Shown here in pieces: positions 32,781 through 44,226 of a stretch of 64,000 nt of DNA (position 1 is the stretch's first letter; the number at the start of each line of letters is the position of its first letter). Position numbers and translations under genes: made by a program. The notes below the pieces were generated by a model. The model was given only the letters and a program-made list of their open reading frames with translations. It was not told where the DNA came from and made no database searches. The stretch is from Pseudozyma flocculosa PF-1 (taxonomy: Eukaryota > Basidiomycota > Ustilaginomycetes > Ustilaginales > Ustilaginaceae), in assembly GCF_000417875.1 (NCBI RefSeq), contig NW_006920895.1:250647-314646 (forward strand), in the 5' to 3' direction.

Positions 32781-35700
32781 ATGTCGGATCGATCCGGCGG
32801 CCCAGACACGGCTGCGGGTGGCGGTGTCGCCGCTGCATCGCCGCCGCGGGTCATCCAGGGCGACCTATATCGCAACCGCAACCTTGGTTCGGCCCTCTCG
32901 CTGCGCAAGCACGACCTCGAAACCACGCCCGGATCAGCCGCCGCGCCCACCACCACCACCGCGGGCACTTTCACCAAGCTGCGCAACCTGAGCCAGCTAC
33001 GCCTGTTCAGGGATGATGCGCATCCTGAGACGTCGCCCTCGCCCACTTCGCCGCGCTCCGCCCTGCCAGCATCGACCTCGTCGGGCCAGGTCAGCAACCG
33101 GAGCACGCTGGCCGAACTTCCCGCCGCCGCCGCCGCCGCCGACGCCGGACCCGCCGATGGGGGCAGCAAGCTCATCAAGCGGCGCTCCCGCCTACTCGAT
33201 GCCTTCCGCTCCAAGCGGCCGCAGAGCACCTTTGAGGTGGTGCGCAAGCCCATCGGGCAGCGCAACAACAGCTCCAACTCGCAGCTCAACCAGCCCTCGA
33301 GCGTAAAGGCGCCGGCGGCGAGCAGCGACCACGACCACGACGATGGCGCCGCGTCGGCCTTTGCCGTCGGCCCTCGTTCGGAGCTGGCCGAGGCGCAGAG
33401 GACGCGGACCGTGAGCGGGGCATCCGACTACCCTCGGCGCTCGACGTCCGGTCGCAACAGCAGCGCCTCGATCGCATCCGACTTTGAGCGCGAGCTCGCC
33501 ACTCGCCCAGCAGAGGGGCAGCTGCACACGCGCGGAGCCCATCCGCCCTCGACGACAAAGACGCGGCGCCCCGGTCCAGGCCTGGGCCTGCCATTCGGCG
33601 CACGCCGGCACAGCGGCCTCGGCGTCGACTCGGCCGCCAGCAACTCGTCCAGAGCCGCCTCGCCCCTGCCCAGCCCGGGCGTCGACACCAGCGCCGGCAC
33701 CTTCAGCCTGCACTCGTTCCGCAACGTCCGCAGCGCCAGCGACGCCTCAAAGGCCGAAGGCGCATCGAGCGTAAACGCCCGCAGGCAGAGCCTCTTGAAC
33801 GGCGGCGAAGAGTTTGTCACGCCCACCGAAGAGCTCGTGCTGCCGTCTCCCTTTGCCGACGACGTCAAATCCCCCGCCAGCAACCGGAGCTCGGTGGTGC
33901 TGTCCCCGCCCCAGGTCAAGGCGGCCAGCCCGGCAAAGGCAGTCGGGGTGTCACCGTTCCAGAGCCAGAACAACAACAGCAGCATCTCGGTCGCCCGATT
34001 CCGCCAGGCGGCACGCAGCCGCAGCGAACTCGGCGGCCTCGGCGCTGCCGACGACGTTCGCGCCTCGACGCCGCGCCTCAACCTGGCCGACCTGCAGGAC
34101 CACGGCGAGAGGCTCCAGGGACCTAACCCGGCGTTTGCCAGCCCGCCGGCGGCCATGTCGCCGTCGCAGGAGCTGGCCGCCCTCGAGGCGGAGCTGTCGC
34201 AGGGTGGGCGCTCCACGCCCTTGCTCAAGTTGCTCAGGGAGAGGGAGGCTTCAGTCTCGCCGGCGCCCGGAACCNNNNNNNNNNNNNNNNNNNNNNNNNN
34301 NNNNNNNNNNNNNNNNNNNNNNNNNNNNNNNNNNNNNNNNNNNNNNNNNNNNNNNNNNNNNNNNNNNNNNNNNNNNNNNNNNNNNNNNNNNNNNNNNNNN
34401 NNNNNNNNNNNNNNNNNNNNNNNNNNNNNNNNNNNNNNNNNNNNNNNNNNNNNNNNNNNNNNNNNNNNNNNNNNNNNNNNNNNNNNNNNNNNNNNNNNNN
34501 NNNNNNNNNNNNNNNNNNNNNNNNNNNNNNNNNNNNNNNNNNNNNNNNNNNNNNNNNNNNNNNAGCGCGACCCGGGACGTCGCCTTCGTCCCCGACGCGC
34601 CGGCCCGACCGCGCGAGCGGGGCCTCTTCATCGTCGTCGAGGGACTCGACCGGGCCGGCAAGAGCACGCAGGTGGCCAGGCTGGCGGACAAGCTCGGCGC
34701 AAAGGAGATCAAGTTCCCCGACCGCACCACCGCCATCGGCCAGATGATCAACTCGTACCTGGCCCAGACCAGCAACCTCGACGACAAGGCCATCCACCTG
34801 CTCTTCTCGGCCAACCGGTGGGAGTGCGTTCAGTCGATCCTGACCACGCTCGCAGAGGGCCAGAGCATCGTCTGCGACCGGTACGCCTTTTCGGGCATCG
34901 CCTACTCGTGCGCAAAGGGCCTCAGCTTCGACTGGTGCAAGGCGCCCGACGTCGGCCTACCCCTGCCGGACCTCACCGTCTTCCTCGACCTGGACGCAGA
35001 GACCGCGGCCGCACGGGGCGGCTACGGCGAGGAGCGCTACGAGAAGAGGGAGTTTCAGGCCAAGGTGCGCGAGGCCTTCAAGCTGGTGTCGTCCGAGGTC
35101 AAGGACCACGGCGGCAAGTGGGCGACGGTCAACGCGGCGGGCTCCCTCGACGACGTCACGCGCGAGATCCACAAGGTGGTGGTGCAGTCGACGGCAACCA
35201 TCGACCTGCGCGTCGGAGAGGTGGGCCGGCTGTTCATCGACAGCAGGGCCACCGCCGCGCCGCCTCCCCCTGCCGCGCGCGAGGAGCCGGTCGACTGGCG
35301 CAAGCGGCAGAGCATCGACGGGCTCGCATCGCTCGGGAACGGCTCGCTCTTGCGCCACTTCCGGTCCGGATCCAACAACGCCAGCGGGACGATGCCGCAG
35401 CCGGCGGAGACCAAGGCGACGAGCCCGAGCTACGCCGACCAGCTCGCAGCGATGCGATCCGCGGCGGCCGGCACGTTTACCGGGCTCTTTGGCTCGCAGG
35501 CGGATGCGGACAGGTCGTCGGGCCTTGGGCTTGAGCCGAACCCAACGACATCGGCCGTCGCCGCCGCAGCCGCTGCCAAGGGCCAGGGTGTCGACTCGGA
35601 CCGGGTGCTGGCCAGCTACAACGCCGCGCATCCCGGTCGCAGGATGACGCTCGTCGAGATGATCGACCAGATCGAGGCTGGACGAAGCCCCGATTCTGCG

Positions 35701-37323
35701 CCCATCAACCTGCCGCCACCTTCGCAGCCCTGGGTTGCCGCCGAACGGCCGCCACCGCGCTCGAGGACGAGCTCGCACAGCGGTGTCGCCGCAACGCAGC
35801 CCGCCAGCGGACCGGCGCCCGCCATCGAGGCCGCCGTCCTGGCCAACGCAGCAAACGGCGAGAGATTCCCTTCCACGTTCGCCCTGGGCAACCGCTCTCG
35901 ACGGAGCCTCAACGTCTCGGACATCGCGCAACCCGCTGCCACCACCGCCAACAACGACAAGAACCGCCGGCGGACGGGCAGCGAATCGTCCGACGACGAT
36001 GCGGAAGGCGAAGACTCGGACAGCGCACCCGTCGCGAAGCGTGCTGCCCCGCCGCAATCCGCGGCGCCTTCACGTGCGGTGCCGCTGGTCTCGCCCAGCC
36101 CACAGCGGGCCACGAGCATCTCGCAAAAGACATCGACCACCCTCGAGTCGGCGATCAGCACGCCTGCGACCGAGGAAGACGACGACTCTCCGCTCGGTCT
36201 TGCCGCCGGCCATGGCAAGAGGATCAATGTCGCCGCCCCGTCTGCCGCGGCCTCTATCGAGCCGTCAAAGGTGACCAGCACCTCCTCGCGAGGTCCTGCC
36301 GCTGGCCAGCAGGGACTCGCTCGGCCTGCGCTGGATGCACGCAAGAGCTCAGCGTCGCCAGCGTCGCGACCGGCATCACGACCGCAGTCGACGTCGCCTG
36401 CGCCACCGCCGCCGTCGTCGTCGGGCATGCCGAGCTCTCCTCACCTCTACCAGCCCATGCCCGGCAGCGAGGCTCACCAGCTCAGCTCGCAGCAGCTGGC
36501 CATGCTGGCCGCCCAGCAGCAACAGCAGCAGCAGATGCAGCAGATGGAGATGCAGCAGCAGTACATGCAGCGCTACATGGCCGCCGCCGCGTCGTCGATG
36601 CACCAGGACCCCGTGGTGATGCAGCGGATGCACGCACAGGCCCAGGCCCAGGCGCATTACCAGTACCAGTACCAGCTGATGCTGATGCAGCAGCAGCAGC
36701 ACCACTTTTTCGCCCACGGCGCCGGGAGCAGCATCTACGGCGGCAGCGAGATTGGCACCGGGCCGCGGCAGCAGCCGTTGGCGGCGTTCATGCAGCCAGG
36801 CGTCGGGATGCCCCACTCGTCGAGCATGTCCGAGTACGGCGGCGGTGGCGGTGGCGGAGGCGGGAGGAGGAGCGGGCAGCTGCACTCGCGGACTCGGAGC
36901 AGCAGCAGCGGGCTCAACGTCCTGCACGAAGGCGGGGCAGCGCAGCCCTCGGCGGTGGCGGGTCGCGGTGCATCGCCTTCGTCGTCGCCGCAGCCGCCGA
37001 TGCTATCGATGATGATGGCCGCACCGCCGCCGCAGGCATCGTCTTCGTCGGCGGCTGCTGCTGCTCCGTCCTCGCCGTCGCACGCGCAGCACAGCTTCCT
37101 GATGGCCGCACCGCCCCCCTTTTTCCCCTACGGCTTCTCCCGACCGGGCCCGTCGGGTGCCCAGAGCGAGGTTGGCACCTCGACGGCGCCTAGATCCCGT
37201 CGTTCAGCTCGATCCTCGACTGCTGCTGCTGCTGCTCCAGGTGCCGTGGGTGCGGGCGCTATGGGTCCACCACCGGTCCCCAACGGCGGATCGAGGCTGT
37301 CAAATGGGCGGGTCGACCACTAG
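32781..37323 (+). CDS. Thymidylate kinase embedded in a long disordered protein
   Basis: The recognisable part is a dTMP kinase (Cdc8 family; dTMP to dTDP) at 34564-35230. It has the P-loop VEGLDRAGKST, FPDRTT near the substrate site, the DR(Y) motif CDRYAFSGIAYS and the lid GGYGEERYEKREFQ. Upstream, in one open frame from 32781 to a 289-N gap, are about 498 Ser/Pro/Ala-rich residues with basic patches (KLIKRRSRLLDAFRSKRPQS). Downstream the kinase frame stays open for about 700 more residues of disordered sequence: acidic SSDDDAEGEDSD, Gln/Met-rich and Gly-rich runs, ending RLSNGRVDH. The kinase-tail fusion is in gap-free sequence. The N-terminal join crosses the gap with a frame change, so two genes cannot be excluded there. 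Typical dTMP kinases are only about 200-220 aa. Confidence 0.75.
34275..34563. other. 289-N assembly gap upstream of the thymidylate kinase domain
   Basis: The gap lies between the Ser-rich N-terminal segment (ending SVSPAPGT) and the kinase (starting SATRDVAF). The open frame changes across it. It could hide a gene boundary, an intron or only more low-complexity coding sequence. Confidence 0.95.
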
Positions 37324-37906
37324 AGCGGCAGCGGCAGCGGCCGCGCCTGCACCTTCCCGGATCCTGTCCTTCGTCGGTCCCTTTTTGTTGAACAGTGCCT
37401 ACCACCGCCACAGTCCCTTCTCGACCGGTCAACACGAGGAATGCCAACTTGCCCCCTGCCTGCCTGCCTGATCCTCCCGATTCTCCGTTGCCCGTCTGCC
37501 TTGCCGTGCCATGCCGCTACGCCTGCACGCCGCAAAGACGTCTGCTCGCAGCGGTGAAAACGCCCGTACAGACAACAGTCTAGGGGGAGAAGGATGGGGA
37601 CGAGGGAGGAGCTCGGTGGCCACAGGCAGGCGTCAGACTCGTCGGCCAGCCTCAGGGTCCAGCTCCGACTGCCGACTCCCGACAAGGGGGAGGTGAGGGT
37701 GACGACGCCCGGCCTCCTCGTCGTCCTCCTCCACCTGCCACCAAGCTCCAGCTCCAGCCCAAGCTTCTGCCCTGCCTTGCTCTCGCATTCACCATACGAC
37801 CCCCCGGCCTGTTTGCACAAGATCTGACAGAGACCGTCGCCACTAATTTGGCCGCACAGCACGACGTTTCGACACTGTCTCGACCGCGACGCCGCATCCC
37901 GCCGCC
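37324..37906. other. Gene-free region between kinase fusion and PBA1-like gene
   Basis: The 583 bp hold the 3' end of the kinase gene and the promoter of the PBA1-like gene. TGCCTGCCTGCCTG sequence is at 37457-37470. Nothing else is recognised. Confidence 0.45.
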
Positions 37907-39100
37907 ATGAACTGGGACCCGCTTTCGAGGGAGGCCGCTCCGCCGCGATACCAGGTCGAGTCAGGCTCCGAAGACGAAGACGACCACGCGGACCTCACGT
38001 CGTCCCTCGAACAGAGAGAGCAGCACACGATCACCATCGAGCTCGACGGTGCGGCGGCCAGCGCGACGTCTGCGGGTCGCGAGCTCGTCGTCCTCGTGGC
38101 AGGCGCAGGCAAGGCCTGGCTGACCTCCCGAGGTGCGCCAGCAGAAGGCGGTCGCCTTCGCTACGGCCAGGACCAGGTGAGTGCCTCGTGTCGCCCTTCC
38201 CTCTTGCAAACTCGCACCGGAGATGGGGCTGACTTGTCCCCCCCTCTTGCGCGTCCACGCTCGTGCCCCGTGCCGTTGCAGCAAGCAAGCGTACACGTCC
38301 CCGCCGATGCCTCGCAGCCTGCTGAGCTATTCCTGATGCCGTCGGCGGCGCTGCCACAGACAAGACTGGCACAGGTCGCCGGCTTGGTCCTCGACAGGCT
38401 CGCGCCAAAGAGGTGAGCATCGTTCGCCCTGTACTGCTGCCAGCTCGTCGGTCGGCGCTTCCCGCTCACTCGCCTCCCGTCCTCCTCCTCTGCGCCTGCT
38501 CCTTACTCCCCTCTCGCCAGCCTCGTCGTCGTCGACTCGTACAGCCCCGCCGCGTACGGCTACCATCGGTCGCCGCAGCAGAACCAAGGCGACCGCGTCC
38601 GCTTCCTGCACTCGGGCGACTTTGAGGCGCAACGCATCGCAGCGGATTGGGAGCCACTCGAGGCACCCGATGCCGTGATCGGCGCGTCGGCCGCCCTCGT
38701 CTCTGCCGTGAGTGCACCTCGTGCTTCAATCTGGTCTGCGCGACGTGTCGCTGTCTGCCCGCTGACCATCTACCCACCCACCTCGTGCCGCTCTTCTGTG
38801 CGTCTGCAGGCTGCGCTGCGCGGGGTACCGGTCCTGCTAGTCCAGGTACCAGACAAGGGGCCGCAGAGCCACGCGCAACTCTACGGATCCGGCCAGGGCG
38901 CGCGGTACACCGAGGCGGCGCAGCTCGAGGGGTCGAGCCTCGAGGCCATCGATGCCGTCGTTGGGCCAGGCAGGTCGGCCAAGCGGGTCGCGGCTGGCGC
39001 TGCCGGTGCCGGCCATGCGCCTTCCCTGCTCGACTTTGTCGCTCGGCGGCGCCCCGCACTGCCTCGCGGTAGCCTCGGCGACGGCGGCATGTACATGTAG
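37907..39100 (+). CDS. Proteasome assembly chaperone 1-like protein (PBA1/PAC1)
   Basis: The predicted 292-aa protein resembles PAC1/Pba1, which with Pba2 chaperones 20S core particle assembly by docking on the alpha ring. Exons are 37907-38176, 38282-38412, 38521-38707 and 38810-39100, all phase-consistent. The N-terminus combines a conserved-looking APPRYQVESGSEDEDD acidic stretch with core strands RELVVLVAGAGKAWLT, LVVVDSYSPAAYGYH and GVPVLLVQVPD. The protein ends GGMYM. The last three residues Met-Tyr-Met form an HbYX motif (hydrophobic-Tyr-any), the C-terminal signature by which Pba1-Pba2 inserts into alpha-ring pockets. Overall similarity is modest, so the assignment rests on general pattern, length and the HbYX end. 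Confidence 0.65.
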
Positions 39101-40743
39101 GTATGTCCGGTCGAGAGACGGGTTGGAATGGTGTGGACGAGCAGGACCGAGGTCGAAGACTAGAAGCGAGCTTGTAGAGATGGCGAAAAGGCCCCTGAAA
39201 ATACAGTCGAAATGGGGGCTCAGCCAGCATCGTTCCCCCACGCCGGTCGACCAGGTCTTTCGCACGAGCCACGAGCTCAGAACTCGCGACGAGCGCCGTA
39301 GTCATCACTTGGCTCTGCCGGTGGCCCCCTCTTCAGGCCGGCAGCATCGACGACGGCCAGCCGGCATGCGCTGTCAGCTTCTGTCGAACGTAAGTAGGTC
39401 AGTATCGCATGGCCGCTCAAGATGTGACAGGGGCGAGGATGGGGGGTCGACCCTCGTTTCGGCTCGTGCCGGTCTCGCTCCACAGCCTCGTCGGCATACC
39501 AGAGGAGCGAGACCATGCCGTGCCATGCCGTTGTGCGCGGGCCTTGTGGTCGGCATTGATCCAGATTGGGGAGACCAGCGTGAGAAAGGCATGGCGTGGC
39601 CTGGCGTGGCCTGGCTTGCGCTGCATCGGCATCGACCCGATCAAGGCTGAGGACGGGCGGAACCGAATCGGGCGGAGGGGAACGGTGCACCAGAGATCCG
39701 GGCGGAGCCGACATCAAGGCACCGACGTAGCTCCCTCTGTCTCGCAAGACGCCGCGATCAGCTCTGCCCTGCGCTGCGGAGGGGAGAGCTGACGGTCGCT
39801 TTGAAATTCACCGAAGCAGAAGCTCGCGTGGCTTGCCAGAGGCCGACGTACTGTACGCTTCCACGGCCCAACCTCGACGGCGCGATTTCTGTTCGAGTTT
39901 CAACGCCATCGAATTTCCAGCCTGGCGGCAATCACGCGCCGGGCTGAAGAGGAGGCGGGGACGTCGCGGCGGCGGCGGCGGCGGCTGGACATGTGGGATG
40001 GACCTTTGTGCACCATCATCGCCGTCTCTGCCGCCGCCGCCGCCGGGGACGGGGACGGGCCCCCTCATTCAGAAGAGGGCGACGGAGCGCGGAGCGAGGT
40101 GAAGAGCGGGGAGAAGGATGAAAATAGCAGCATCGCCCGGTCATCGACCGTCGAGCCGGGGGTTTCGAGGGACCACCGATCGACGCCGGACCAACACCGA
40201 GACGGCCACCAGCTTGACGAATCTCTTGCTTCCCTTTCACGAAGTCGAGTCGAGCTCAGCGACGTAAGCAGTACTGTGTACGGTACGACCCGTCCGTTGT
40301 TCTGGACGTATGTGGACCCCCGAACCTACGTTTTGTGGTTCGCTCGGCAAGAGCCACCAGGCAAAGGCCGAGGGGGACAAGCACAAAGCGCTACAGTACG
40401 CAACGGGGCGGGGCAGCGCAGGTCAGGCGAGCGCAGGCCGCAGGATCTTCCGTGACGATCAATGAGAAGCCCGGCCGGTGCACGGTGCGGGTCCTCGGAT
40501 GCGGCTCTCGGTCGTCCTTTCTGGCTGACCTGGCAACCTCGGGAAATCGAGGAACGGGCGGGCGCCCTCGATGTCAGTACGCAGCTCGCTGTAGTCATCT
40601 GGCCAGGTGTGTATGTACGGGTAGCGGCAGCAGAGTAAGGAACCCAAACGAACGGTGATCGACGATGGTGCGGTCCGCTCCCGAGGTACCCTCGAAAGGC
40701 AACCTCTCGTAGGAGCAAGCTGGGAAGCCCGATTACGACTTCC
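39101..40743. other. Gene-free region downstream of the PBA1-like gene
   Basis: I recognise no gene in these 1.6 kb. Scattered open frames up to 212 aa have no motifs and poor composition. GTGGCCTG/GGCGTGGC pentamers occur at 39590-39615, and GTAC-rich motifs (for example GTGTACGGTACG) at 40270-40290 and 40390-40620. Undetected short exons cannot be ruled out. Confidence 0.45.
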
Positions 40744-41453
40744 CTACCATACGCCTTCCGCGGCGGCCGGCCCCTCGAAATCGTCGCGTGGGGATTGGGG
40801 AGGGCCCTCCTGGTGTTCGCCGGCGGCTGTTCGGCTGCGCCGAGTGGAAAGCACCGCCAACTCAGCATCGTCCACATCCTCCGAGCTCGCGTGCGCCGTA
40901 CGAGTGGCCCCCCTTTCAACATCTTCCGTCGAGATCGCATTGCCCTCGAAGTTCCTCTCGCCAACGGACTCAGCTACGGTAGAAACTTACGCCCACGACC
41001 GCTCGTGGCACCACCTGGCTGGACCCGTAGCCCCGCTTCAGGAACTCGACCTGCCATCGCTCCGACGACGAGCCAGGATCGGTGTGAAAGAATTTTTCGA
41101 GGTAATCGTCGCGCGCTCGGACAACGCTCGCACGGCAGGCGAGCTGGTTGGCGGTGACCTACTTACTGGCAGCCCGCCGGTCGTTCGGGAGGTCCGACCG
41201 TTCGAGGGCCAATTCGCCGTCGTCTGGAGTCGGAGCGAGCTTCTGTGCGGCCCGGCCAGGTTAGCACGACCAAGCCAGGCGGCTCCGTTGCCTGGCCTCG
41301 CCCCCCCGAACGACCCACGGGCCAAGTGATGTCGATAGGAACGCCTTGGAAGGCCAAGGCTTGCATCTCATGTAGCGTGACATCCCGGAAGAACAAGCGT
41401 CTCTTCCACCGTGGAGTCGGGAAACGCAATGCAGCGAGCGCTGACACCGGCAA
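40744..41453 (-). CDS. Candidate unidentified multi-exon gene or pseudogene (3' part)
   Basis: I do not recognise the product. Three minus-strand segments look coding and join in phase. Exon a ends at 41319 (FFRDVTLHEMQALAFQGVPI, then DITWP). A 76-nt intron with GTGGGT, CTAAC and CACAG follows. Exon b is 41242-40991 and contains DDYLEKFFHTDPGSSSERWQ and RGYGSSQVVPRAVVG. A 46-nt intron starting GTAAGT precedes exon c, 40944-40744, rich in acidic residues (SSEDVDDAELAVLS) with a stop at 40744. Exon b has an in-frame TAG at 41159-41161. Either this is a decayed gene, or exon b really starts at 41158 using that AG as acceptor, which is also in phase. The 5' end is not found; a CAGG repeat lies just upstream. 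Coordinates are approximate. Confidence 0.35.
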
Positions 41454-41473
41454 ACTGTTGTCACGGGCACGCA

Positions 41474-41475
<2 letters not shown>

Positions 41476-41510
<35 letters not shown>
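41476..41510. repeat. (CAGG)n tetranucleotide microsatellite
   Basis: About nine perfect CAGG units. The same tetramer, or its complement, recurs at 46116-46171 and 47361-47391. Confidence 0.9.
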
Positions 41511-42589
41511 ACGCTGGGAGAGCTTTGGGGACCACGTTGAAAGACCGAGCCCTGTCCTGTCCTAGCTGTCCTGTCTCTGTCTCTGACGGGCAAGACAAGC
41601 AAAGCATTCGACAGAGTTGATCAGCGGTTGATCTCTTTGCTCGGCCGATCCGCCAGCCATGGTGCTCCAAGAGAGCGCTGACTGCCCTTCAACACCAAGA
41701 AATCACGACGAGGGCGTGTGAAACATGGCGCTGAAATGTGACTCTGCCCGCCCGCGACTCGATGGGGCAGGAGCGGGAATGAGATCGAGCGTCGACGCCG
41801 CTTCTTACCGCCACCACCACAACCCAACGCCGCTGCGCTGCCGGCTTGACCCGCCGCTCAGACCCACGCGAGCGAGGTCACGGCACAGCCGGTACAGTAC
41901 AGTAGCCCAAACCATCTGATCGATGGGGTGGGTCCCCTCTTTTCCGGGGCCTCGGACGCACCTCGACGGCCAGCCTCGCCTCGCTCGCGCGACAGCCCGG
42001 CAAGTCGCCCGATGCTCTCATGCTGCTTGAAAGTTGCCAGGTCCCTCGTTTTGAGGGGACCGGGGCCTCCCCTGCGGTACTTGCCCCTACTGTACGCTAC
42101 CGTCGATCGGTCTCCGGTGCGGCTCGGTGCGCCCGGCCTGGCTGGCTGGCTGGCTGGCTGGAAGAAAAAATCTTGAGAGCCGCCTGCTCGTTGCTTTGCC
42201 GCCGCCGATCCGCCCCCACGCGCCATCTTTGACAGGTGTTGCGCCCCGCCCCCGACCCGCCCGCCCGGCCGCGCGCGCACCCGCCCGACGTCGGACGGAC
42301 GGTCCCACCGCCGTGTCCTCCCCACCGCCGTACAGGATGCAGGCTTGTGGGCGGCCTGGATGTACGGGAACACCAGCATCGCTGCAGCGGTCGTCTGCTG
42401 TAGGCCAAGTCGAGGGCTGCCGGCCCTATAAGAGCGCCGGTCGAGACGGTCCAGTACCGATCTCATCTCCCATCAACTCACATCCCTGCCAAGTCAACAC
42501 ACCTCTAGCACTCCCACTCTCTCCCTCTCTCTCTCTACGAGCCTACACACTCTCCCTCTCTCTCACACACACCTCACACCATCTCCAAG
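41511..42589. other. Region upstream of the secreted barrel protein gene
   Basis: About 1.1 kb with no confident gene. It holds GGCTGGCT tetramers at 42139-42161, a TATA-like element at 42427, and a strongly pyrimidine-rich leader (CTCTCT runs, 42507-42567) directly before the ATG at 42590. A possible first exon of the upstream candidate gene (an ATG near 41659 on the minus strand) could not be confirmed. Confidence 0.45.
42427..42432 (+). promoter_or_regulatory. Putative TATA box of the secreted barrel protein gene
   Basis: TATAAG in the context CGGCCCTATAAGAGCGCC, about 160 bases before the ATG at 42590 and followed by a long CT-rich leader. This is the clearest core promoter in the window and fits a strongly or conditionally expressed gene. 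Confidence 0.6.
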
Positions 42590-42946
42590 ATGCAGTTCAC
42601 CACGCTCGCCGTCACCCTCTTTGCCGCCGCCAGCGCCGTCGTTGCCGCTCCGCTCGAGCGCCGCGACGGTGGCCAGGCCACCTACTTCTACCAGGGCGGC
42701 AACCCGGGCGCGTGCGGCAACTACCACTCGGACGACGACCGCATCGTCGCCGTCAACTCGGCGCAGTACAACCAGGGCCTGTGCGGCAAGTCGATCTGGA
42801 TCAACCACAACGGCAACACGGTCGAGGCCAAGGTCGCCGACGAGTGCCCCACGTGCGCATGGGGCGACCTCGACCTCTCGGTCGGCGCCTTCAAGGCCCT
42901 CGCCAACATGGACCAGGGTCAGGTCCCCATCTCCTGGAACATGTAA
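42590..42946 (+). CDS. Small secreted double-psi beta-barrel (RlpA/expansin-like) protein
   Basis: This intronless 118-aa protein has a signal peptide (MQFTTLAVTLFAAASAVVAA). A possible kexin site follows (LERR before DGG, residues about 22-25). The mature part is one double-psi beta-barrel domain, as in RlpA, barwin and the basidiomycete proteins annotated as riboflavin aldehyde-forming enzyme. Key features are GQATYFYQGGNPGACGNYHS, a Cys pair partner in NQGLCGKSIWINHNG, and the motif VADECPTCAWGDLDLS with the acidic residue and Cys pair typical of the fold. Domain length is close to that of single-domain family members; there is no cellulose-binding module. Enzymatic activity is not established for most members, so the role (cell wall, stress or host contact) is open. 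Confidence 0.88.
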   Translation: MQFTTLAVTLFAAASAVVAAPLERRDGGQATYFYQGGNPGACGNYHSDDDRIVAVNSAQYNQGLCGKSIWINHNGNTVEAKVADECPTCAWGDLDLSVGAFKALANMDQGQVPISWNM

Positions 42947-44200
42947 AGCGCCCTGCCATCGCCTCGCCTCGCTCAGTCAGACACGGGCTAGTTTTTCGCC
43001 CGCCGCGTCCCGACGCCCTCAAAAGCTCCTCGACCTCGAGCGGGCATCCCTTCCGACCCATACACACTCTCAACGACCAGAAAAACACCTCAGAAAACCC
43101 CTATCTACGAGGGCCAGCACCACCACCTCATCATCCACCGCTGGATCCCTCGCGGCTCCTCAACCAGCGTCCTTCCACACGCTCCCCGCGCTAGCAACCC
43201 CTCTTCGCTTCTCGCGGCTACGGGCGCGGTCCCACCAGCTCGACCGGGCGCCTTGATCGGGCCCTCTTGATGCTGCCGCCGCCGCTTGACCATCCGCACA
43301 CGATCGCACCGCGCCCCAAGATGGACGCACGATCGACTTTGTCCCCACGCACCCGCTGCTCCGTCTACGGATTCTCTCGCTCTCGCACCCCCTGTATCAT
43401 CCTTTTTTTGGCATTCTCCTCTCTCCTCTCCTCTCCTCTCCTCTGGTCCCTTCTGATACGACCACGACCATGAACGGCCCCCTGTATACTACGCTCATTT
43501 GCTGCCAGCACTCCACGCTCCTCCCGTACGGGGCTGAATGGAACGCGGGCTAGAACGCCTGGTTCTTCAACCCCCCTCTTTCGACCTCCTACCTCGTGTG
43601 TTGCTTCGTTGTCGTGCGTCCCTGTGTCCTCGTGTCGGACGGGGGGCAGGCCTCTAGCACTCGTCTCGTCCCACCATGCGGCGGATCGTGACCGTTCTTC
43701 CTTCGGTTCCGAGATCAGGTCTCGAGCCTTACCCTTCAACGATGTCAGCAGTACAACTGTGCGTCGGGCAACACGGCCGGGGAGTCTTTGAGCACGCGAG
43801 GCAAAGTCCTAGCTCTGCTGCAGGCTACCTACGTTGCGGCAGAGGCCGGACGGCCGCGGCGAGCAGGTGCCTACATTCGTGCGTGCACGAAGCGCGAGAC
43901 CGGCGCGCGGGCAGGTAGGTAGGCGTCGAGATCTTTTTGACGATCTGCATGCCTTCGAGGAGCGGTCAGCCGCCGTTCCGTGCATCTCTAGAGTGGGCTA
44001 CACGGGTCCAGGCAGGTGTAGGTGCGGTGCGGTGCGAACGTAGCTCGGGTACGGTACGGTGGCGAAGCGTGGGCAAGCAACGATATGTCCTGGTGTGGCG
44101 ATGAGGCGGCATCGGGCTGCATCGACGTCGATCTGTACCCAACCGCAAGCTACCGTAGCGTTCGACGACGCCACCTACAGTCTCGGATCGGAGCGGGAGG

Positions 44201-44226
44201 CGCACGCACGCACGCACGCACGCACG
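44201..44226. repeat. (CGCA)n microsatellite
   Basis: About six perfect CGCA/CACG units, followed by a CGTACG interruption. Confidence 0.85.

Noticed and set aside
40326..40964. 212-codon minus-strand open frame
   Set aside because: Arg/Pro/Ser-rich with no motifs. It overlaps the better-supported exon c of the candidate gene in another frame.
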